Source of the DNA: an uncultured Roseburia sp.
GTDB taxonomy: Bacteria > Bacillota > Clostridia > Lachnospirales > Lachnospiraceae
DNA: 64,000 nucleotides
NCBI GenBank assembly: GCA_947649645.1
Contig: CANSSP010000018.1
Coordinates: 1-64,000, forward strand
Direction: 5' to 3'
The first letter of the stretch is position 1. Each line of letters begins with the position of its first letter. Shown piece by piece: positions 9,310 through 17,995 of this stretch. The translations under genes and the position numbers were made by a program. Below the pieces are notes generated by a model. The model worked only from the letters and a program-made list of their open reading frames with translations. It was not told where the DNA came from and made no database searches.

Positions 9310-9338
9310 TTGAAATTTCACTTTTAATATGCTAAATT
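9310..9338 (+). promoter_or_regulatory. Putative sigma-70 promoter of the ibrA/ibrB-like pair
   Basis: TTGAAA at 9310-9315, 17-base spacer, TAAATT at 9333-9338. The -10 is weak. An inverted repeat AATTTCC-N7-GGAAATT at 9351-9371 lies just downstream and could be an operator; this is inference. Confidence 0.5.
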
Positions 9339-9391
9339 AACAATCAGATCAATTTCCAGAAATTGGAAATTTTTAATTTACAGGTGATGAT

Positions 9392-10723
9392 ATGATTCGA
9401 GAATACACAACACAGAATGTCTTTGACGCATTACAGGAACGCCTGCGATTCCTGTTTGAAGAATTTGATAACATCTATATTTCTTTTTCCGGTGGAAAGG
9501 ACAGCGGTCTTCTTCTGAACATGACGCTTGATTTTCGCAGAAAATACTATCCCGAAAAAAAGATCGGTGTTTTTCACCAGGATTTCGAAGCGCAATACAC
9601 CGTGACATCAGAGTATGTCGAAAGAACCTTTGAAAAAATCAAGAATGATGTCGAGCCCTACTGGGTCTGTCTGCCCATGGCCACCAGGACAGCGCTGAGC
9701 AGCTACGAAATGTACTGGTATCCGTGGGACGACCGTAAAAAAGAAGCGTGGGTCAGAAAAATGCCGGACAAAGAATACGTGATCAATCTGGATAATAATC
9801 CGATCACGACATACCGCTACCGGATGCACCAGGAAGATCTCGCAAAACAATTTGGCCGCTGGTACCGGATTGCCCATGGCAATAAAAAAACCGTCTGCCT
9901 TCTGGGAATGCGGGCAGCAGAATCCCTGCAGCGCTACAGCGGTTTCCTGAATAAAAAATACGGATATCACGAAGAATGCTGGATCAGCAGACAGTTCAAA
10001 GACGTCTGGTGCGCGTCTCCACTGTACGACTGGACATCGACAGATGTCTGGCACGCCAATTATCTGTTCGGCTATGAATACAATCCTCTGTATGACCTCT
10101 ACTACAAAGCCGGACTTAAAGTTTCACAGATGCGGGTTGCCTCCCCGTTCAACGATTATTCCAAAGATTCACTCAATCTGTACCGCGTCATCGACCCGGA
10201 AGTCTGGGTAAAGCTGGTTGGCAGGGTCCAGGGTGCAAATTTCGCCTGCATCTACGGCAAAACCAAAGCGATGGGCTACCGCAATGTCACGCTGCCGGAA
10301 GGCCATACCTGGAAATCCTACACCATGTTTCTGCTGGATACGCTTCCGGTGCGGCTTCGCAATAATTATGCAAAAAAATTTAACACTTCCATCGAATTCT
10401 GGCATAAAACGGGAGGCGGACTTGACGAGGAAACAATCCAGGAACTGGAAGAGCACGGATATCAGATTATGCGCAACGGCGTTTCAAACTATACACTGAA
10501 CAAGAAATCTCGAATTATTTTCCTTGGAAATATTCCGGACAACACAGACGATATCAAATCGACGAAAGACATTCCAAGCTGGAAAAGAATGTGCTATTGC
10601 ATCCTGAAAAACGATCACATTTGTCGTTTTATGGGATTTGGCATGAGCAGGCAGCAACAGAAACGCATTGATCTGATCCGGCAAAAATACAAAGGAGTAG
10701 AGGAGATGGATTATGGAATATAA
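9392..10723 (+). CDS. IbrA-like DUF3440 protein (PAPS-reductase fold)
   Basis: 443 residues. The PP-loop ATP pyrophosphatase signature SGGKDSG is at residues 33-39, followed by the PAPS-reductase-like domain with conserved Trp/Tyr-rich segments (YWYPWDDRKKEAWVRKMP) and a C-terminal region typical of DUF3440. E. coli IbrA is the named family member; with IbrB it activates eib genes. DndC, the PAPS-reductase-fold protein of DNA phosphorothioation, is a more distant relative. The downstream gene overlaps by 11 bases and encodes an IbrB-like ParB protein, so the pair is translationally coupled. Its biochemical activity is unknown; no DndA, DndD or DndE homologue is nearby. Confidence 0.85.
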   Translation: MIREYTTQNVFDALQERLRFLFEEFDNIYISFSGGKDSGLLLNMTLDFRRKYYPEKKIGVFHQDFEAQYTVTSEYVERTFEKIKNDVEPYWVCLPMATRTALSSYEMYWYPWDDRKKEAWVRKMPDKEYVINLDNNPITTYRYRMHQEDLAKQFGRWYRIAHGNKKTVCLLGMRAAESLQRYSGFLNKKYGYHEECWISRQFKDVWCASPLYDWTSTDVWHANYLFGYEYNPLYDLYYKAGLKVSQMRVASPFNDYSKDSLNLYRVIDPEVWVKLVGRVQGANFACIYGKTKAMGYRNVTLPEGHTWKSYTMFLLDTLPVRLRNNYAKKFNTSIEFWHKTGGGLDEETIQELEEHGYQIMRNGVSNYTLNKKSRIIFLGNIPDNTDDIKSTKDIPSWKRMCYCILKNDHICRFMGFGMSRQQQKRIDLIRQKYKGVEEMDYGI

Positions 10724-11240
10724 AAGCCCGGCCTATGGCGTGATCGCCGTACCGATTCAGAAAATAAAACCCAATACCTATAATCCAAATACGGTCGCAC
10801 CTCCGGAAATGAAACTTTTGTATGAGAGCATAAAACAGGACGGGTATACGATGCCCATCGTCTGCTATCACGACTATAAAAACGATACTTATATCATTGT
10901 AGACGGATTTCACCGCTATCGCGTCATGCAGGAGCACGACGATATCTTTGAACGGGAAAAGGGGCTCCTGCCGGTATCCGTCATCAACAAACCACTTGAC
11001 CAGAGAATGGCAAGCACCATCCGCCATAACCGGGCGCGTGGAAATCACGATGTGGATCTGATGAGCAATATTGTAAAAGAGCTTCACGAGCTGGGCAGAT
11101 CAGATGCGTGGATATCGAGACATCTGGGCATGGAGCGAGACGAGATTCTTCGGTTAAAACAGATTACAGGACTTGCGGCGCTGTTTAAAGACGTGAAATT
11201 TGGCAAGGCATGGAAGCCCATTGACGAGACGGAACCATAA
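10713..11240 (+). CDS. IbrB-like ParB/sulfiredoxin-fold protein
   Basis: 175 residues. The ParB N-terminal (ParB/Srx) fold is visible: the PIQKIKPNTYNPN strand, then DGFHRYRVM (box I) and TIRHNRARGNHDVD (box II), followed by a short helix-turn-helix-like region (RSDAWISRHLGMERDEILRLKQ). AGGAGTAGAGGAG precedes the ATG, which lies inside the end of the ibrA-like gene. ParB-fold domains bind or hydrolyse CTP or ATP; here the partner is the PP-loop protein. It is too short to be a chromosome-partition ParB and no parA is adjacent. The pair stands alone between terminator-like hairpins. Confidence 0.82.
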   Translation: MEYKSPAYGVIAVPIQKIKPNTYNPNTVAPPEMKLLYESIKQDGYTMPIVCYHDYKNDTYIIVDGFHRYRVMQEHDDIFEREKGLLPVSVINKPLDQRMASTIRHNRARGNHDVDLMSNIVKELHELGRSDAWISRHLGMERDEILRLKQITGLAALFKDVKFGKAWKPIDETEP

Positions 11241-11245
11241 CCAAC

Positions 11246-11278
11246 GCGGGGGATGAGACAACCTATCTCACCCCCCGC
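11246..11278. terminator. GC-rich hairpin between convergent genes
   Basis: GCGGGGG and TGAGA pair with TCTCA and CCCCCGC around a 7-base loop with one mismatch. No clear T-run follows on either strand, so termination is likely but not certain. Confidence 0.45.
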
Positions 11279-11291
11279 TGATATGTACCCT

Positions 11292-12119
11292 TTATACTTC
11301 GTTCTCCACACAGATCATTTTATCCGATCTTAAAATATGGTTTGACAGCCAGCCAAACAAAAACTCCATCAATTCTTCCAGATACTCCTGCTGCTTTTCA
11401 TCGATCTCATCCAGATTGATCTCGCGCAGCTTTGTGATAAAGATCTGATGCGCTCTCTTCTGCGCTTCCAGACCGGAATACCCGATATGCTCCATGTATT
11501 CCTCTTCATCCCCGAAATGTTCTTCCGTGTACTCCCTCAGCCGGTTAATAATCTTCATAATCTCATCGTATTTGTCAAAGATCATCTCATCTTTCACAAG
11601 GTTTGTCGCCTCCGCAATAATCTGAAACAACATCTCATGCTCTCTGTCGACAAGCTCAATCCCGGTTCTGTACTCGTCTGTAAACACACAGGGATTATCT
11701 TTCCCGAGCCATTCCTTTAACGGGGGCATCTTTCCGATCAGAATGTCACTGCTTAAAATATGCTGATACAGCCATCTTGTCAGATAGATCATCAGTTCTT
11801 TCAGCGCACCTTCCTGCGCTTCAAACTCATCGATATTCCGGAATGTCATCTCACTTATCTTCTGGCGAAACTCCATATGCTGTTTTTTCTGAAATTCAAT
11901 CTCCGGATCATTGATCGCCGCCATATGTGCTTCCTCACGGTTAAAGTGATGATCCGCGTACTCCTGCAGCTCGTCAAAAACCTCCTTCGCCTGATTATAC
12001 TTATCCTGCACACGGCTGCCAAGCAGATCCATAACCTGACCCATCAGTTCAAACAACTTTCTGTGGTCGGCGTCAATCTGTTCAATCCCTGTAAGGCAAT
12101 CATCTGTAAAATAAAACAT
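11292..12119 (-). CDS. Tandem bacteriohemerythrin
   Basis: 275 residues made of two hemerythrin domains, residues ~5-130 and ~142-268. Each keeps the di-iron ligand pattern: TGIEQIDADHRKLFE, YADHHFNREEAHM and QHMEFRQK in the first, and TGIELVDREHEMLFQ, YTEEHFGDEEEYM and RAHQIFITK in the second. Such proteins bind O2 reversibly and may store, sense or scavenge oxygen in an anaerobe. There is no fused receptor or GGDEF domain and no signal peptide, so it is cytoplasmic. A consensus-like promoter sits 34 bases upstream of the start. Confidence 0.9.
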   Translation of the reverse strand: MFYFTDDCLTGIEQIDADHRKLFELMGQVMDLLGSRVQDKYNQAKEVFDELQEYADHHFNREEAHMAAINDPEIEFQKKQHMEFRQKISEMTFRNIDEFEAQEGALKELMIYLTRWLYQHILSSDILIGKMPPLKEWLGKDNPCVFTDEYRTGIELVDREHEMLFQIIAEATNLVKDEMIFDKYDEIMKIINRLREYTEEHFGDEEEYMEHIGYSGLEAQKRAHQIFITKLREINLDEIDEKQQEYLEELMEFLFGWLSNHILRSDKMICVENEV

Positions 12120-12152
12120 GTTTCTTCTCCTTTTCTATATTAACCTGCCGAT

Positions 12153-12181
12153 ATTATAACGCGTTCCCAGACAGGGGACAA
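12153..12181 (-). promoter_or_regulatory. Putative sigma-70 promoter of hemerythrin gene
   Basis: On the minus strand TTGTCC, 17-base spacer, TATAAT. Upstream of it (12182-12390) no gene or clear structure was found. Confidence 0.6.
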
Positions 12182-12390
12182 TACCCAATCCATTATCTCT
12201 TTACCATATTTTAGAAAATTGTTATGGCTTCTTAAGAGATTCTTCATTTTGCAGTCAAGAATCCGTCACATTTCTCCTGTAAGATAGGAACCATCAAAAG
12301 GAGCTGTTGAGTTTCGACGGAAGATTCGGGGTTCTGTCAGTTCCGGCAAAAAACTCTCCCAAAGGTTTCCGCCCTTGGGTTATACATAAA

Positions 12391-12433
12391 AAAAGACTTT
12401 CGAAAGTTCCTCCTCCTCTTTCGAAAGTCTTTT
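12391..12433. terminator. Bidirectional intrinsic terminator
   Basis: A 16-bp perfect inverted repeat AAAAGACTTTCGAAAG with an 11-base loop and A/T tracts on both sides. It ends the AI-2E transporter gene on the minus strand. Confidence 0.85.
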
Positions 12434-12437
12434 CTTT

Positions 12438-13586
12438 TTATGCCTTCCACTTATCCGCCGGAACTTTTCGCTCTTTAAGTCTTTGCTTTATAAAATCACG
12501 AAACAACGCATATATGACCGAACAGAGCGGAATAAACAGAATGATTCCCAGTATTCCGAACAGGTTTCCGCCGAGCGTCACGGCGGCGAGCACCCAGATT
12601 GACGGCAGCCCCACCGAACCGCCGACAACATGCGGATAAATCAGATTTCCCTCCACCTGCTGCAGTACAAGAAACAGGACGAGAAACCAGACTGCCTGAA
12701 CGGGACTGACCATCACAATCAGAAGTATCCCGACCACACAGCCGATAAACGCGCCGAAAATCGGAATCAGTGCCGTCAGCGCGATAACGATTCCCGTCAG
12801 CATCGCATACGGCATCCTGAAAATCGTCATGGAGATCACAAACATTGTTCCCAGAACCACGGCCTCCACACACTGCCCCGAGAGAAAACTCGAAAAAATC
12901 TGGTTGGAAAGCCCTGCCACGGACAGAACCCTTTCGGTAATTCTGTCCGGAAACAATGCGTACATCACCTGTTTTCCCTGTGCGGCCAGCTTTTCCTTCT
13001 GAAATAATACATAAATAGAAAATGTAAATCCGATCACGAATGTCGTCACTCCATTTACAATCCCGGAAAAAACGCCAACCCCGGAACTGACAATGCCGGA
13101 GGCGACAGACTGCACAAATCCGACTGCCGCCTCTGATATGGAAGACCAGTCAATGTTGAGATCCTCAATTGCAGGCCCAAGCCACGGCCATTTTTCCGGC
13201 ACCGCGTCCAGCCACTCCTGCATGCCCGAAAACGCCGCCGGAATCTGCGTGATCAGAAGCTTCACCGTATTTCCAAGCTCCGGAATCACAACCACAAGCG
13301 CCAGCGCAATCACACCGATCACACAGACCAGGGTCAGCAGATATGCCAGAGGCCGCTTAAGCTTCTCCCTCTTTTTATTTTTCACAAACAGACACTTCTC
13401 AATCCGTTTCATCGGCACATTCAGAATGAACGCAATCGCACCCCCGATAAGAAACGGCGCCAGAAGCCCCGTCACAAAACGAAACGCCGCGATCACCACA
13501 TCAAAGTGTTCAATTCCACAATACAGCAGGACCACCGCCGCCGCAATCTCCACGAGATGCCTTCTGGTCTGCTTTGATAATTCCAT
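12438..13586 (-). CDS. AI-2E family transporter (permease-like membrane protein)
   Basis: 382 residues with about eight hydrophobic segments in the arrangement of the AI-2E/PerM family: two N-terminal spans (APFLIGGAIAFILNVPM), a long periplasm-side insert near residues 100-180, and the conserved C-terminal half with AVVLGTMFVISM, LIPIFGAFIGCVVG, QQVEGNLIYPHVVG and a PLCSVIYAL end. Despite the name, most members are of unknown substrate and some move ions or lipid-linked compounds. It lies 15 bases after the TraX-like gene on the same strand, in a probable pyrF-traX-perM transcript. Confidence 0.88.
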   Translation of the reverse strand: MELSKQTRRHLVEIAAAVVLLYCGIEHFDVVIAAFRFVTGLLAPFLIGGAIAFILNVPMKRIEKCLFVKNKKREKLKRPLAYLLTLVCVIGVIALALVVVIPELGNTVKLLITQIPAAFSGMQEWLDAVPEKWPWLGPAIEDLNIDWSSISEAAVGFVQSVASGIVSSGVGVFSGIVNGVTTFVIGFTFSIYVLFQKEKLAAQGKQVMYALFPDRITERVLSVAGLSNQIFSSFLSGQCVEAVVLGTMFVISMTIFRMPYAMLTGIVIALTALIPIFGAFIGCVVGILLIVMVSPVQAVWFLVLFLVLQQVEGNLIYPHVVGGSVGLPSIWVLAAVTLGGNLFGILGIILFIPLCSVIYALFRDFIKQRLKERKVPADKWKA

Positions 13587-13601
13587 AAATCTCTTCCCCC
13601 T

Positions 13602-14375
13602 CTATACAACCGCGATACCGCCGATCCCCATTCCCCAGCATACCAGGTAAATCAGCAGAAGATGAAGCGGGTAAAACAGATAAAAAAAGTACTTTAAGTT
13701 CCATCCCTTTTTTCCATTGTAAAGTGCGATCGGCACAAATGCGATCAGCGCCGGCAATTCCCACCAGAAAAACACCAGGCATCCTGCCAGAACCTGCATC
13801 CTTCTGTTCTTCCGGAAAAAGTACAACACCATGATACACAAAATCCCTTTCGCACTATAATCCGTCTTCAGAAATTCCGCAGCCCCCATGCATACCGCAA
13901 CCACAAGTATCTCAAGCAGAATCCGCACAATCTGGTTAAAATCGGCATCCTCCACATACTGGCAGCCGATCATCGCAGCCAGCCCTAAAAACAGGGTAAA
14001 AAACACATTCTGATAACTAAATTCGAGCAATGTCCCCCGAAACGCCAGATCAAACGGAATCTCCGAAATCAGCGCAAACACCGCCAGCCTTGCCGCATAT
14101 CTGACACGGTTTTTCGTGTGTTCTGCCCCTTCCACCAGAAGAAAACAGAAAATCGGAAATGCAATCCGCCCGATCATACGCATTACCGAATAAGTCATAT
14201 AGAGTGAGACATGGTCCATAAGCCATCCCATACTCGTCTCCTCTGTCGCCATCGCCTCCATCATCCCGCTCGTCATAAGAAAGCGGCCGACAAACGCCGC
14301 TCCCACATGATCGATAAACATGGTAAGGATCGCAATCATTTTCAGCGTACTGCCGCTGAGTCCTTTTCTTTCCAT
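13602..14375 (-). CDS. TraX-like acyltransferase-type membrane protein
   Basis: About 257 residues, polytopic. The conserved TraX start LKMIAILTMFIDHVGAAF is followed by a long loop and repeated hydrophobic spans, including RMIGRIAFPIFCFLLVEG, which matches the family core. TraX acetylates F pilin in E. coli; in Clostridia the chromosomal homologues have no known substrate and there are no conjugation genes here. The start is uncertain: ATG at 14375 (MERKGLSG) is chosen because homology begins there, but an in-frame ATG at 14429 with GGCGGGATG upstream would add 18 residues. It sits between pyrF and the AI-2E transporter. Confidence 0.85.
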   Translation of the reverse strand: MERKGLSGSTLKMIAILTMFIDHVGAAFVGRFLMTSGMMEAMATEETSMGWLMDHVSLYMTYSVMRMIGRIAFPIFCFLLVEGAEHTKNRVRYAARLAVFALISEIPFDLAFRGTLLEFSYQNVFFTLFLGLAAMIGCQYVEDADFNQIVRILLEILVVAVCMGAAEFLKTDYSAKGILCIMVLYFFRKNRRMQVLAGCLVFFWWELPALIAFVPIALYNGKKGWNLKYFFYLFYPLHLLLIYLVCWGMGIGGIAVV

Positions 14376-14450
14376 AAATTTCTCATTTCTGCCCTGCACT
14401 ATGCATATGGGCGACTTTATGACAGGCATATTTTCATCCCGCCGGCGCTT

Positions 14451-15167
14451 TTATTTTCCCCGGACAAACGCATCCACACATCTTAAGTATGCGGCCACCG
14501 GATCCGCATCCTGCGTGACCGGCCTTCCGACAACAATATAGTCGGCTCCAAGTTCTCTTGCGCGCTCCGGCGTTGTCACACGCTTCTGATCCCCGACATC
14601 TCCTCCTGCAAACCGGACTCCGGGCGTCACTGTGATAAAACGCTCCCCGCATGCGGCGTGAACCTCTCCCGCCTCAAGCGGCGAACAGACGACACCGTCC
14701 AGTCCTGCCTCCATGGCGTTTTTTGCGTAATGCATCACCGTCTCTTTGACGGGCGCCCCGATGAGAAGTTCCCCGCGCATCATCTCCTCGCTCGTCGAAG
14801 TCAGCTGCGTCACCGCAATCAGAAGCGGTCTCGTGCCATCCGGCCTTGTGAGCCCCTCAACAGCCGCCCGCATCATCGCTTTTGTGCCCGCCGCGTGAAC
14901 ATTACACATATCAATATCAAGCCCCGAGAGAACCGACATTGCCTTTTTCACCGTATTCGGGATATCATGCAGCTTCAGATCGAGAAAAATTCTGTGCCCC
15001 ATCGCCTTGATCGTCCGCACGATCTCAGGCCCCTCCGCATAAAAAAGCTCCATCCCGATTTTCACGAACGGCTTTTCTTCCTTAAATTTTCCCAGAAAAT
15101 CAAGTACCTCTTCCCGGCTGCTGAAATCGCATGCAATTATCACATCTTTTCCCATCATTTCCTCCAT
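14451..15167 (-). CDS. pyrF: Orotidine 5'-phosphate decarboxylase
   Basis: 238 residues, the usual bacterial PyrF length. It decarboxylates OMP to UMP, the last step of pyrimidine synthesis. The catalytic network [10 protein letters not shown] is present with Asp63, Lys65 and Asp68. The start [29 protein letters not shown] and the phosphate-binding [12 protein letters not shown] follow in barrel order. The rest of the pyr pathway is not in the window, so pyrF is dispersed here. Confidence 0.95.
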   Translation of the reverse strand: MEEMMGKDVIIACDFSSREEVLDFLGKFKEEKPFVKIGMELFYAEGPEIVRTIKAMGHRIFLDLKLHDIPNTVKKAMSVLSGLDIDMCNVHAAGTKAMMRAAVEGLTRPDGTRPLLIAVTQLTSTSEEMMRGELLIGAPVKETVMHYAKNAMEAGLDGVVCSPLEAGEVHAACGERFITVTPGVRFAGGDVGDQKRVTTPERARELGADYIVVGRPVTQDADPVAAYLRCVDAFVRGK

Positions 15168-15390
15168 TTTCTCTTTTTCCCGTCACTGTCCTTTTCTGAC
15201 TCTGTCTTTTTTGCACATCTCTTCCGCGCCTGTGGCACGCTGCCTGGCGCAGGTCCGGACTGCAACTGCAATTATACACTTCCCCCTCACCTTTGGCAAG
15301 AAATTTGAAAGTTCATTTATTTCATGGTATTTTAATGATATACTGTTATCATCGTGATATGCAACAGACAAAGAAAGGATTGAATCACCC

Positions 15391-17910
15391 ATGAAACAAT
15401 TGAAACATCCGTTTTTTTTCCCCGTGGTATTGCTGCTTATACTCATCGGAACCGCCCTGCTGGTACCCGAAACGATGCAGGCGGCAGACATGCCGGTATC
15501 CGTTTCCACATGCAAATTAAACCACAATGGAAAAAAACTCACCGTAAAGGCGAAAGTAAAACAGAAAACCTCCGACATGGGAAAAAAACTTTACCTTCTC
15601 GCCCTGGATGCCAACGCCGCAGAAAGCGGAAAAGTAAGTGCGAAACCTCTGACCTCTTTAAAAACCAGAAAAGGCACCCTGACTTTTACCGTAAAATATA
15701 ACAAAACCATGCTCTGCCAGAAATTTGTAATTGCCGCAAAATCCGGAAATAAATATAAAATCATGAGCACGGTCCGCTATATCACAAATCCGGAGGTTCT
15801 CGCCACTTATACCGGAAGCGGCCCCAAAACACTTTCCAAAAAAGGTCTGCAGCCCGAAGATCTCTCCGAAGCTCTGGACTTACGAATCAGCCACGCCGTA
15901 GTCAACTGGACTTTAAGCTCCCTTCTTACAACAGACAAAAAAAACGGGACACCTTACAAATACCGGGGAAAAACTTACTATTTCAACCCCGGTGTACTCC
16001 TGGAAAACGACACACAGGTAAAAGCATATAACGCGGCAAAAGCAAAAGTTACCGTCATTCTGCTTCTGCCAAATGACTTCTCACCGGCAACTGCCGCGAT
16101 GCGCTTTCACTGTCCCGAATCGGCCCAGTATTCTTCCGTCAAAACATCCACGGAAAAGGGATGCCGTACCTTTGAAGCCGTAATGACCTTCCTCGCAGAG
16201 CGCTATGGGACGAAAGAAAACCTCGTCTCCGGCTGGATTCTCGGAAACGAAGTCAACAATCCGGGAACCTGGAATTACAACGGCGGCAAATCCCTCGGAA
16301 GCTATATGAAAAACTATGCGCGAAATTTCCGCATCTGCTACAACGCCGTAAAGAGCGTGAGCAAAAATGCCAAAGTCTATATCAGCCTGGATTACAACTG
16401 GAATTACGACGCCGACCAGAAAGGGAAACAATACTTTTCCACAAAATCTGTCCTGGACCGCTTTTACGATACCATAAACAGCCAGGGGCGTATTGTATTT
16501 CATATCGCATACCACGCCTATCCACAGGGGTTGCGCGACCCGGTTTTCTGGGACGATTCCCACGCGAAAAATTCCGTGGATACCGACTTTGTCACATTCC
16601 GCAATCTGAAAGTGCTGACCGACTATGTAAAGAAAAACTTCGGAAAACAATACACCATCATGCTTTCCGAACAGTCTTTCAACTCCAGCAAAGGCGAACT
16701 CGTACAGGCAGCAGCCTATGCCTACGCCTACTATATGAGCGAAGGGAACAGCATGATAGAATCGTTCATTTACGGGCGGCAGTTCGACCACCCCGTCGAG
16801 ACACAGGACGGCCTGTACTGGGGCCTCAGCAGCAACCAGCGGCAGAAACGGCTGATCTGGGATGTTTTTCAGTACATCGACTCGAAAGACTCCTTTAAGT
16901 TCACCAACCCTCTTCTGCCCTATACAAATCTGTCAAAGTGGAGCAAAATATCTGGATTTAAGAAATCCAGATATCAGAACATGCCGTCGGCGCGGGTAAA
17001 ACCATCAATTGCCGGCATCTCCAGCAATACCGCAACCTCCGTCTCGCTGTTCTGGAACCGGATCCCCGCCTGTGACGGATACGTCGTGTACCGGGACAAC
17101 GAACTTATCGCACATTGCCCCGGCAATACCACACAGGGCTACACCGACACAGGTCTGACGCCCGGAAAAACCTACTCCTACAAGCTGAAAATGTATAAAC
17201 TGGCCCCCTCCGCAGAGGACCCGAACCAGAAAACAGCGCTTTACGCCCCCGCCTCCAGTGCGAAAAAAATTACCGTTACCGGAAGCAGGCCCATGTGGAA
17301 TCAGCAGGAATGCCAGGTATCCGGATCGCAGATCACTCTGAGCTGGATAGCCCAGGAGGGCGTAGACGGATATGAACTTCTTCGCTCCGAGTCGGAAAAT
17401 GGTTCATACCGGACCATCGCGGCCACAGATAAAACCAGATACACGGATACCGGGACAACATCCGGAAAGACTTATTACTATAAAGTCCGCTCATTCATAA
17501 ACACCGGAACCGGCACCTACAGAGCCCCTGTGTCCGATCCGATCGCAAAGGAAGCCCTGATACAGCTTGACGCGAAGATCGTGAGCGGCGATGTTCTCCT
17601 GAACTGGAGTTCCTGGCCAGGCGCCGTCTCCTATCAGATCTACGTCGCCAAAGGATCCGGGAACACCTTTACACGCGTCAAAACAGTGGCGGAACTGAAA
17701 TATCTCTGCACACAATACAAAAACACAGACGGCCAGAAAGAAGATTTCCGCAAGGGCAGCTCCTACCGCTTCCGTGTGCGCGCCGTGCTCTCAGACGGCT
17801 CCCGCAGCCCCTATTCCAACGTCGTGGAGGTTGCCATTCCCAGGGAGGCCGCTGCCGGAAAGAAAACACGAAACAGCGATCCGAAAGCGTTTTTGTCGGA
17901 AAACACATAA
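15391..17910 (+). CDS. Secreted DUF5722 glycosidase-like protein with fibronectin-type repeats
   Basis: 839 residues. A signal peptide is clear: KQLKHP, a hydrophobic core FFFPVVLLLILIGTALLV, and probable cleavage after MQAAD near residue 32. Residues ~35-130 form a beta-rich domain; 140-540 match a DUF5722-type domain with barrel-like strands (GWILGNEVNN, VYISLDYNWNY, VFHIAYHAYP, IMLSEQSF) whose Asn-Glu and late Glu resemble catalytic acids of clan A glycosidases. Residues ~550-835 contain three fibronectin-III-like repeats, each with Ser/Leu-Trp and Tyr-Tyr-Lys strands. No LPxTG or SLH anchor is seen. It probably acts on an extracellular glycan; the substrate is unknown. The gene is monocistronic. 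Confidence 0.82.
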   Translation: MKQLKHPFFFPVVLLLILIGTALLVPETMQAADMPVSVSTCKLNHNGKKLTVKAKVKQKTSDMGKKLYLLALDANAAESGKVSAKPLTSLKTRKGTLTFTVKYNKTMLCQKFVIAAKSGNKYKIMSTVRYITNPEVLATYTGSGPKTLSKKGLQPEDLSEALDLRISHAVVNWTLSSLLTTDKKNGTPYKYRGKTYYFNPGVLLENDTQVKAYNAAKAKVTVILLLPNDFSPATAAMRFHCPESAQYSSVKTSTEKGCRTFEAVMTFLAERYGTKENLVSGWILGNEVNNPGTWNYNGGKSLGSYMKNYARNFRICYNAVKSVSKNAKVYISLDYNWNYDADQKGKQYFSTKSVLDRFYDTINSQGRIVFHIAYHAYPQGLRDPVFWDDSHAKNSVDTDFVTFRNLKVLTDYVKKNFGKQYTIMLSEQSFNSSKGELVQAAAYAYAYYMSEGNSMIESFIYGRQFDHPVETQDGLYWGLSSNQRQKRLIWDVFQYIDSKDSFKFTNPLLPYTNLSKWSKISGFKKSRYQNMPSARVKPSIAGISSNTATSVSLFWNRIPACDGYVVYRDNELIAHCPGNTTQGYTDTGLTPGKTYSYKLKMYKLAPSAEDPNQKTALYAPASSAKKITVTGSRPMWNQQECQVSGSQITLSWIAQEGVDGYELLRSESENGSYRTIAATDKTRYTDTGTTSGKTYYYKVRSFINTGTGTYRAPVSDPIAKEALIQLDAKIVSGDVLLNWSSWPGAVSYQIYVAKGSGNTFTRVKTVAELKYLCTQYKNTDGQKEDFRKGSSYRFRVRAVLSDGSRSPYSNVVEVAIPREAAAGKKTRNSDPKAFLSENT

Positions 17911-17927
17911 GAAAACAGATAATACAG

Positions 17928-17959
17928 AAAAAAGATGGCTCTTATCCGCCATCTTTTTT
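17928..17959. terminator. Bidirectional intrinsic terminator
   Basis: A 12-bp stem AAAAAAGATGGC with its complement, an 8-base loop and T-runs both ways. Shared by the DUF5722 gene and the convergent ferritin-like gene. Confidence 0.88.
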
Positions 17960-17995
17960 CTTTCATCCTTTATGACCCCGTTTCCCCGAATCACC

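Noticed and set aside
9392-11240. DNA phosphorothioation (dnd) system
   Set aside because: Only a PP-loop protein and a ParB-fold protein are present; DndA, DndD and DndE are absent.
12307-12639. Plus-strand frame starting TTG after AAGGAG, opposite the AI-2E gene end
   Set aside because: It runs through the terminator stem and into the transporter gene in antisense; the start is close to the ribosome site and the composition is not protein-like.
16081-16791. Minus-strand frame of 236 codons inside the DUF5722 gene
   Set aside because: Antisense shadow of a well-supported coding region without a start signal.
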